Assembly (NCBI GenBank): GCA_028285265.1
Contig: JANQPX010000018.1
Location: 124,001 to 188,000 of the forward strand
Reading direction: 5' to 3'
DNA: 64,000 nt
Source of the DNA: Geminicoccaceae bacterium
Lineage (GTDB): Bacteria; Pseudomonadota; Alphaproteobacteria; Geminicoccales; Geminicoccaceae
Part shown: positions 58,276-64,000 of the stretch, piece by piece
Numbering within the stretch: the first letter of the stretch is position 1
Layout: each line of letters starts with the position of its first letter
The notes under the pieces: model-generated
Seen by the model: the letters and a program-made list of their open reading frames with translations, nothing else
Databases searched by the model: none
Told to the model about the DNA's origin: nothing
Program-made: the position numbers and the translations under genes

Positions 58276-59871
58276 TTGGACCATAATGACATCCAACTCG
58301 GCCGCGTGGTTTGCGTGTCAGGATCACATGTCGTCATGGTCTGGGAGCAGCATGACATTGCCAAGCTTGATCCTGAACGATCGCGCCTGCAGAAGGGATC
58401 TTTGGTCAAGCTGAGAACGCCCAATAGTCTCGTCTTTGGTTTGGTAACAGGTCTCACAATACCAAGCCCGACGAAATCGCTCAGTCCCGAAGCGGCGTGG
58501 TTAGCCGAATTGGAACTCATTGGCGAAAGCACCAACGACAATGTCGGATTTCGTCAAGGTATTTCGGTATTTCCCACCTTGGGCGACCCTGTTTGGTCGA
58601 CGAATCGCCAAGACCTGAACGCGATTTACGCGCGTTCGGGCGACAGCACGATCGCACTTGGTCAACTCTACAATGACCCCGAAGAGCGAATCTGCGTCGA
58701 GACCGACCGTCTACTTGGCAGACATTTTGCCATTCTTGGAACGACGGGATGCGGCAAGTCTTGCGCGCTTACCCTAACGTTGCAAAAGCTTCTGGAGAAG
58801 CACGAAGACGCCCACGTCGTACTGCTCGATCCACACGGCGAATACCATTCAGCGTTCGATGACCAGGGTGAAGTCTTGGGGCCAGAAAAGCTCCGTCTAC
58901 CCTACTGGATTTTGAACTCTGATGAAATCGACGTCATCATCTTTGGTACCAACACGACGATACAAGATCGTCCGACCATCGCCGGCATCCTTCACGACTT
59001 GATTGTCGAAGCCAAGAATACCTATCAAGGAGAGCCCGCGGAGACCCGGCCCATTACCGTCAACACGCCGGTACCGTACCGTTTAAGCGATATCAATCGA
59101 CTCATTGACGAAGCCATGGGCCGTCTGGACAAGCCGGGCAGCCTTGCCCCCTATCGATGGCTGAAGAACCGTCTCGAAGCACTTAGTTCAGATCCGCGGT
59201 TTGCGTTTATGTTCGGCGGAATTAGCGTCTACGACAATTTTGCCGAAATCTTGTCGCAAATCCTTCGCATTCCGGGCAATGGCAGACCGATCAGCATCAT
59301 CGATCTTTCCGCTGTTCCCTCGGAGGTTATCAACGCCGTCGTATCGGTGATCTTACGTCTGATCTTCGATTTTGCGCACTGGAGCCGCGGCACACAACCG
59401 ATTCTTCTGGTATGCGAAGAGGCACATCGATATGCGCCAAACGACTCAAACTTGGGCTTTGAGCCTACGAAAATTGCCCTCGCGCGAATCGCAAAAGAGG
59501 GTCGAAAATACGGCCTCTCTTTATGTTTGGTCAGCCAAAGGCCAGCTGAGCTCGCGACATCGGTCTTATCTCAGTGCAATACGTCGTTCGTCTTTCGTAT
59601 CACTAGTCTCCGCGACCAGGACATTATTCGTGGTATCGTTGCCGACAACGCCTATGGCTTGTTGGACTTCCTCCCGCTATTGAGCAACGGAGAGGCCATT
59701 GTCGTGGGCGATGCGGTTTCAATGCCACTGCGGGTACAATTTGACCGATTGCCAGAAGCTCAGCGCCCCCACAGCATGACGGCCAAGTTTTCCGAAGCGT
59801 GGCGCTCCGCCGCGGTCGATAAGGCATTCCTTGCAGAGGTCGTCGACCGCTGGCGGATTCATCAACGCTGA
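58276..59871 (+). CDS. HerA-like ATPase/helicase
   Basis: The protein has 531 residues and starts with TTG after GGAG. The N-terminus is a HAS-barrel-like region (LGRVVCVSGSHVVMVWE, VKLRTPNSLVFGLVTG). The RecA core has Walker A at 155 (GTTGCGKSCA), Walker B with the catalytic acid in ILLVCEEAHRYAP, and the motif LVSQRPAELATSVLSQCNTSF, typical of HerA-FtsK. The partner nuclease NurA is not visible nearby. In other bacteria, HerA homologues also serve in anti-phage systems or with other nucleases. Here it is alone, between the c-di-GMP protein and a noncoding gap. Confidence 0.9.
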   Translation: MDHNDIQLGRVVCVSGSHVVMVWEQHDIAKLDPERSRLQKGSLVKLRTPNSLVFGLVTGLTIPSPTKSLSPEAAWLAELELIGESTNDNVGFRQGISVFPTLGDPVWSTNRQDLNAIYARSGDSTIALGQLYNDPEERICVETDRLLGRHFAILGTTGCGKSCALTLTLQKLLEKHEDAHVVLLDPHGEYHSAFDDQGEVLGPEKLRLPYWILNSDEIDVIIFGTNTTIQDRPTIAGILHDLIVEAKNTYQGEPAETRPITVNTPVPYRLSDINRLIDEAMGRLDKPGSLAPYRWLKNRLEALSSDPRFAFMFGGISVYDNFAEILSQILRIPGNGRPISIIDLSAVPSEVINAVVSVILRLIFDFAHWSRGTQPILLVCEEAHRYAPNDSNLGFEPTKIALARIAKEGRKYGLSLCLVSQRPAELATSVLSQCNTSFVFRITSLRDQDIIRGIVADNAYGLLDFLPLLSNGEAIVVGDAVSMPLRVQFDRLPEAQRPHSMTAKFSEAWRSAAVDKAFLAEVVDRWRIHQR

Positions 59872-60265
59872 TCCGACAACAGTTGACATCGTGGCGCTTC
59901 GACAAAAAGGGGCGACCTTAGGCAAGATGGCTGGTCTTGCCGAAGACAACCGGTCAATCGTCTAACGTGTCGATTCTTGTTGGGCTCGATGTCTTGTTGG
60001 CACGTCGAACAATGTGTTCAAATAGAGCTGGCAATCCGGATAGGATTCATCGAGTAATCCCTATCTCTACTCGAATCCAAGGTCCGCGACATTTGTTTTG
60101 GAACCTGGAAAATATAGGCTGATGCCTCGCTTGCCAGCCAGGTAATCTCTTGAATTATGCCCCAATTTCACGACCCAGCATGACGCTAAACGATCCGGTC
60201 GGAAAGGCGCCATCCCCTACGGTATGATCTTGCAACTGCGGAATGCGACTAAGCGTGATCTTTGA
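59872..60265. other. Converging intergenic region, no gene found
   Basis: This 390-bp spacer lies between the HerA-like gene and the converging diguanylate cyclase. One 61-codon plus ORF (59937..60122) has no protein features. No hairpin with a T-run was found. Confidence 0.4.
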
Positions 60266-61309
60266 CTAAGCAACAGCGGACTGATGCGGGGAGGCGGCGA
60301 TTTTGATTTGGTTACGTCCGGCTTGTTTTGCATGATAAAGTGCCTCGTCAGCTCGCTCGACAACATCGCTGAACCGTTCACCCGGTTCATAGAGGGCGCA
60401 GCCCCCTGATAGCGTAATGTTGCCTATATCCTCACCGGTTGAACGCTTTCGGATACGAGAGCGCATAATCGCCTCGCGGATTTGGTTGCCAACCACCACG
60501 GCTCCATCCAGATTGGTTCTCGGTAAAATAACCGCAAACTCTTCACCGCCATACCTGCCGACAATGTCCACACCCTTGACGCATTTGGTCATCGTCTTCG
60601 CAACCAGCTTCAGAACCTGATCACCGATTTGATGACCGTGAGTGTCGTTAAACGTCTTGAAGTGATCAACATCGATCATGAGTAAGCACAGAGGTTCGCC
60701 GGTTTCTCTGCCTTCCGCTGACGCGGCAACGAACTCAGCTTCCAGCCGGCGTCTGTTGGCGATACCCGTGAGACCATCCGTTTGCGCCTGATGTGTCTTA
60801 AGCGCCAGGTCCTTGTTGAGTTCGGCAATTTCCCTTGTCGAACTGGCAAGGGCAGACTCAAGCGCGATCGTGTTCTCCTGCATTTGCTGTGTCTCGGTCA
60901 AAACATCCTCGACAAGATGGCGCACTTCCCGAAGCTCGGATGAATGACCGAGGTGGCCCTTAAACTCTGAAAGCGATTGACCGAAACTCTTGGATCCCTT
61001 GCCGACATCTGAGATTTGGAGCAGGACCCGGTCCATCGTCTGTTCAAGCTTCGAGCAAGCCTCATCGATAGCCTTTGTCCGTTGGTCCGACCCGAAGAAA
61101 CGCTCGTAGATCTGCTCACAGATTTCAGCGGTAAAAGGCTCTCCCTTCGCCACAAGGCGTCGCAGCATTTGGCTGAGGTCGGTATGATCTCCCGCAGCGT
61201 CATGATACCAGATCATGTAGTTCCTAGCACTTGGCGGTACGCCAAGTTCAGCCATCGCCTTAGTCGCAGCATCATGTAGCTTTTGCGACTTTATCATGTC
61301 GTCGATCAT
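60266..61309 (-). CDS. Diguanylate cyclase with N-terminal regulatory domain
   Basis: The protein has 347 residues. The N-terminal 170 residues are the helical domain seen in DgcB-like alphaproteobacterial cyclases (VPPSARNYMIWYHDAAG, ICEQIYERFFG). A coiled-coil linker leads to GGDEF with the active-site motif RYGGEEFAVILPRT near 253. The inhibitory position normally RxxD reads KGVD, so product feedback is probably altered. It makes c-di-GMP at the membrane or cytosol. It is divergent from a small periplasmic molybdopterin-fold protein. Confidence 0.93.
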   Translation of the reverse strand: MIDDMIKSQKLHDAATKAMAELGVPPSARNYMIWYHDAAGDHTDLSQMLRRLVAKGEPFTAEICEQIYERFFGSDQRTKAIDEACSKLEQTMDRVLLQISDVGKGSKSFGQSLSEFKGHLGHSSELREVRHLVEDVLTETQQMQENTIALESALASSTREIAELNKDLALKTHQAQTDGLTGIANRRRLEAEFVAASAEGRETGEPLCLLMIDVDHFKTFNDTHGHQIGDQVLKLVAKTMTKCVKGVDIVGRYGGEEFAVILPRTNLDGAVVVGNQIREAIMRSRIRKRSTGEDIGNITLSGGCALYEPGERFSDVVERADEALYHAKQAGRNQIKIAASPHQSAVA

Positions 61310-61573
61310 GAATCGTGTCCGTAACGATTGAGCCGGTCTAAACTCATCTTACGTGATCCAGGCCCAAAATTTCGTAAATGCCAAGTTGTGCCGGACAATC
61401 ATAACTGACGCGGCTCACAACGGGTCTTGCTAGACCGAGGACTGGCATAAGAACACGCAACGCCTTTCTTGTGCGCAGGAACAGCTCTGTCCTTAACTTC
61501 CTGATAACGACACTTCATTACCATGAAGGAGTCACAAACGATCGGCTCAATCCCAACAATATCGGCAAAATCG

Positions 61574-62086
61574 ATGCGTTTAATTGTTACACTCCTGTTC
61601 GGCCTTGTTTTCACCATGGCAGCGTCTGTTTCAGCGGATGCGCTGACTGCTCTCAAGAAGCCGTCAGGACGCGTCATTCTGTCAGTGACTGGCGAAATTA
61701 AGCGCACTAATGCTGACGGCCGAGCAGACTTCGATCGCGCCATGTTGGAAGCGATTGGCATGGTGGAACTCAAGACCATGACCCCGTTCACCGAAGGCTC
61801 GACCGTGTTTCGCGGGATTCTCGCACGCGATTTGCTCAGCTATCTTGGGGCGACAGGTAGCCAGGTCGAGGCGGCAGCGATTGACCTTTATGAGGTGACG
61901 ATCCCCATCGAAGACTTCGAGCAGTTTGATGTTCTGATTGCTTTGGAAGCCGATGGAAAAAAACTTCGCGTGCGCGATCATGGGCCAACTTGGATCATCT
62001 ATCCTTGGTCGCAACACGAAGAACTTGGTAAAGAGATCTACAGCCGCCGAAGCATTTGGCAGATGAACACCATTAATATTCAGTGA
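61574..62086 (+). CDS. Small periplasmic molybdopterin-fold oxidoreductase-like protein
   Basis: The ATG at 61574 starts a signal peptide (MRLIVTLLFGLVFTMAASVSA), preferred to the track ATG 17 codons earlier. The mature 150 residues match the single-domain oxidoreductase molybdopterin-binding family: GEIKRTNADGRADFDRAMLEAIG, TPFTEGSTVFRGILARDLLSYLGA, VTIPIEDFEQFDVLIALEADGKKLRVRDHGPTWIIYPWSQ. It lacks the larger SUOX-type dimer domain and the usual Cys ligand, so cofactor binding is doubtful. Such small proteins often accompany sensor kinases or GGDEF proteins, here the divergent cyclase, and may act as sensors. Confidence 0.82.
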   Translation: MRLIVTLLFGLVFTMAASVSADALTALKKPSGRVILSVTGEIKRTNADGRADFDRAMLEAIGMVELKTMTPFTEGSTVFRGILARDLLSYLGATGSQVEAAAIDLYEVTIPIEDFEQFDVLIALEADGKKLRVRDHGPTWIIYPWSQHEELGKEIYSRRSIWQMNTINIQ

Positions 62087-62514
62087 GCGACATCACTCGA
62101 CAACAGAACAAAGGATCTTTTTAGCGATTTTCTCGCTGATTCCTCAATCTGGTCGTTAGCGACAGAGGCGCAAACGGCAGCCTCACGAATCAATACCTTG
62201 GCTGGATCTGAGCAAGTTCGGGCGCATCAAGTTCATCATTGCCCTTAAAAGAGATACGGTGACAATCAAGACACGGGTCGAGCAAGATAAATCGGCAGCA
62301 CTAACGAGCCTACGAGAAGTGCTATAACATTGTCCTGGATAGAAATACCGCATCAAGCCATTCGTTCGTCACGCTCGATCATCACGGGCATTGCAGATCG
62401 AGCCGTGATGAGGTTGGCTGCATCTTTGCCATTGGTCTTAACGAGGCTCGTTTTTGGTGACATTGCCGATGTATTGGGCCTACAGCTCGAGAATCTGAGA
62501 GACGGGAGGCCTTC
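62087..62514. other. Intergenic region before the sulfur transporter
   Basis: A plus frame ending at 62329 (LDLSKFGRIKFIIALKRD) is open but has no start or known pattern. The TTG ORF 62330..62572 overlaps the transporter start and lacks support. Promoters of the transporter are expected here. Confidence 0.35.
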
Positions 62515-63609
62515 GTGGTCGAGCCTGGTACGCTCGTTGTCATTTCGGGATTTCTCCTTGGCGCCATCATAGGTGCTGCTTCGCGCTGGACACTATTTTG
62601 CACCCTTGGCGCCATTGCCGATGCGGTTGTTGTCGGTGATAAGACTCGCCTGCGCGCATGGGCCCTAGCGATTGCCATAGCGATTGCAGGAACCCAAACC
62701 CTCCAGATCATTGGCGCCGTTGATATCAGCCAGTCTGTCTATCTTCGTGGGTCTTTGGGCTGGCTCGGTGCCTTGTTCGGCGGCGGTTTGTTCGGCTTCG
62801 GCATGGTGTTGGTCGGCACCTGCGGCTATGGCACCTTGATCCGGCTCGGAGGCGGCGACCTTCGCTCTCTAATCGATCTCTTGGTGCTTGGCGTGTTTGC
62901 CTATCTTACACTAAGCGGCCCGTTGGCCTATCTCAGGACCACCACGATTGAACATACGGACATCGACCCGTCCGTTATGGCGGCCCCAGGCATTGCCGAG
63001 CTGGTAGCGCTCGCTTCCGGTCTTCCGGAGAACCTATCCAGGGTGGTCGTCACATTGGCGATCGTCGGCTCGCTCCTCTACTATTGCTTTCGCGATCGAA
63101 CGTTTCGAACACGCCAAAAGGAGATGGTGGCAGCGGTCATTATGGGCCTGGCCGTCTGTGCTGCTTGGCTGGCAACGGGGCATCTGGCCTATGATGAGTT
63201 CGATCCAAAGCCGCCGGCCTCGTTCACCTTTGTCCGCCCGTTGGGTGATAGTATTCTCTACGCGATGCTATCAAGCGGAATGGCGCTGAATTTCGGCATT
63301 GCCTCGGTGGTTGGCGTTCTTGTCGGCGCTCATCTCGTCGCCCGCGCTAAAGGGGAAGTGCACCGCGAAGGTTTCGACGGCGACAAGGAAATGGTGCGTC
63401 ATCTGACGGGATCGGCCTTGATGGGAACAGGTGGCGTGCTGGCGCTCGGCTGTACGATCGGCCAAGGTATGAGCGGCATCTCAACACTCTCCCTAGCAGC
63501 ACCTCTGGCCATGGCCGCCATTTTCACCGGCGCTGCGTTCGGACTCCGCTATTTGGAGGAAGGCAGCCTCGCCAACGCGTTCCGAGTGCTGACCAATCGC
63601 AATACCTGA
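62515..63609 (+). CDS. YeeE/YedE-type sulfur transport protein
   Basis: The protein has 364 residues, GTG start with GGGAGG five bases upstream, and about nine to ten membrane segments. It has the conserved Cys positions of the thiosulfate-transport family: RWTLFCTLGAI near 29, VLVGTCGYGTLIR near 103, and GVLALGCTIGQGMSG near 323, with repeated G-rich helices (GGGLFGFGMVL). The closest characterised relative is TsuA/YeeE. It takes up thiosulfate or related sulfur species. A thioredoxin-like gene follows after about 75 bp on the same strand. Confidence 0.9.
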   Translation: MVEPGTLVVISGFLLGAIIGAASRWTLFCTLGAIADAVVVGDKTRLRAWALAIAIAIAGTQTLQIIGAVDISQSVYLRGSLGWLGALFGGGLFGFGMVLVGTCGYGTLIRLGGGDLRSLIDLLVLGVFAYLTLSGPLAYLRTTTIEHTDIDPSVMAAPGIAELVALASGLPENLSRVVVTLAIVGSLLYYCFRDRTFRTRQKEMVAAVIMGLAVCAAWLATGHLAYDEFDPKPPASFTFVRPLGDSILYAMLSSGMALNFGIASVVGVLVGAHLVARAKGEVHREGFDGDKEMVRHLTGSALMGTGGVLALGCTIGQGMSGISTLSLAAPLAMAAIFTGAAFGLRYLEEGSLANAFRVLTNRNT

Positions 63610-63684
63610 TGAAGACCCAAGCGGCTGGTGATCGCCATGGCCCGACCTATGTAACATGAAGATATATGGCTAGAGGAATGCGCC

Positions 63685-64000
63685 ATGATGAAGAGGCTCT
63701 GCAGCAACGTGATCGCGCTGTTGATGAGTATGGCGACACTCGTCGTTGCGCTAACCCCTGTCCAAGGCGCAGAACTTGTCATGTTTGAAAGCAAGATCTG
63801 TGAATGGTGCGACGCCTGGCATGCCGAAATCGGCCCGATCTATCCGAAGACCGATGAGGGCAAACGCGCTCCGATTCGCACGGTCGACATTCACGACACC
63901 AGGCCTGCCGATCTCACCGATATCGATGGGATTCGTTTCACCCCGACGTTCGTCTTGCTGGCCGATGATGGGAACGAGATCGGACGCATAAATGGTTATC
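63685..64000 (+). CDS. Thioredoxin-like SoxS-type protein, cut by window end
   Basis: This frame is not in the ORF track because it runs off the edge. It starts with ATG (63685 or 63688) after GAGG, has a signal peptide (MKRLCSNVIALLMSMATLVVALTPVQGAE) and then FESKICEWCDAWHAEIGPIY with the CEWC active-site pair. The continuing RTVDIHDTRPADLTDIDGIRFTPTFVLL is the thioredoxin-fold order with the cis-Pro loop FTPTF. Periplasmic thioredoxins of this kind (SoxS) keep sulfur-oxidation proteins reduced. With YeeE upstream, it suggests a thiosulfate-oxidation locus beyond the edge. Confidence 0.8.
   Translation, partial: MMKRLCSNVIALLMSMATLVVALTPVQGAELVMFESKICEWCDAWHAEIGPIYPKTDEGKRAPIRTVDIHDTRPADLTDIDGIRFTPTFVLLADDGNEIGRINGY

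Noticed and set aside
62330-62572. 80-codon TTG-started ORF before YeeE
   Set aside because: Runs into the YeeE gene in another frame and lacks conserved features.
1-64000. CRISPR arrays, insertion sequences, phage genes
   Set aside because: No regularly spaced repeats, transposase or phage structural signatures found in either strand.

Overview
The window looks like a chromosomal piece of an alphaproteobacterium. It has moderately high GC, dense genes with ATGA overlaps, many RbsABC/TRAP/LIV-type uptake systems, an alphaproteobacterial-style diguanylate cyclase, a DUF6394 protein next to a two-RCK potassium channel, and a YeeE/SoxS-like sulfur pair at the right end. The genus cannot be fixed from the sequence alone. 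No rRNA, tRNA, CRISPR array, phage or insertion sequence was seen.

Layout. 0-1.8 kb: the edge of a possible RiPP-type locus, with a truncated YcaO gene lacking a normal start codon, a 72-residue small ORF overlapping it, and a divergent heme-oxygenase-like diiron protein. 1.9-14.5 kb: mixed housekeeping and redox genes, namely a GNAT, two secreted small proteins, a TauE/SafE exporter, a PPOX/DJ-1 pair divergent from an NQO-like flavoprotein, a lipoprotein intradiol-dioxygenase-like protein with an MsrQ-like haem membrane protein, a class III cyclase, two methyltransferases, a LysR regulator and a PaaI thioesterase. 14.9-20.8 kb: DUF6394 plus K+ channel, a haloalkane dehalogenase and a MATE exporter. 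21-28 kb: a sensory block of a giant MCP, a LIV-type periplasmic binding protein and a histidine kinase with a late frameshift. The MCP and the kinase share the same duplicated helical sensor domain, resembling TorS.

28.2-45.6 kb is the centrepiece. It is a catabolic island with an RbsABC-type ABC importer, Zn-alcohol dehydrogenase, GMC oxidoreductase, two aldo-keto reductases, CoA-transferase, acyl-CoA dehydrogenase, SDR, DUF993 protein, sugar-phosphate isomerase-like protein and a Dabb protein, arranged as several divergent units. The same inverted repeat, AGTAAC-N6-GTTACT, sits in the promoter gaps of these units and beside a TetR gene, so the island reads as one locally controlled regulon. 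Combining sugar-type uptake and oxidation with CoA-thioester chemistry is unusual, and the substrate is unknown. The left edge of the island holds gene relics (a VOC pseudogene and a possible sugar-binding-protein remnant).

46-56 kb: a dehalogenase-like hydrolase divergent from a LysR gene across a 28-bp palindrome, an EamA exporter, an AraC regulator divergent from a PhyH dioxygenase across a 21-bp-spaced direct repeat, a TRAP transporter (DctQMP), a Sel1-like protein and a di-haem peroxidase. 56-64 kb: a PAS-GGDEF-EAL protein, a HerA-like ATPase, a diguanylate cyclase divergent from a small molybdopterin-fold periplasmic protein, a YeeE/YedE sulfur transporter, and a thioredoxin-like protein cut by the window end.
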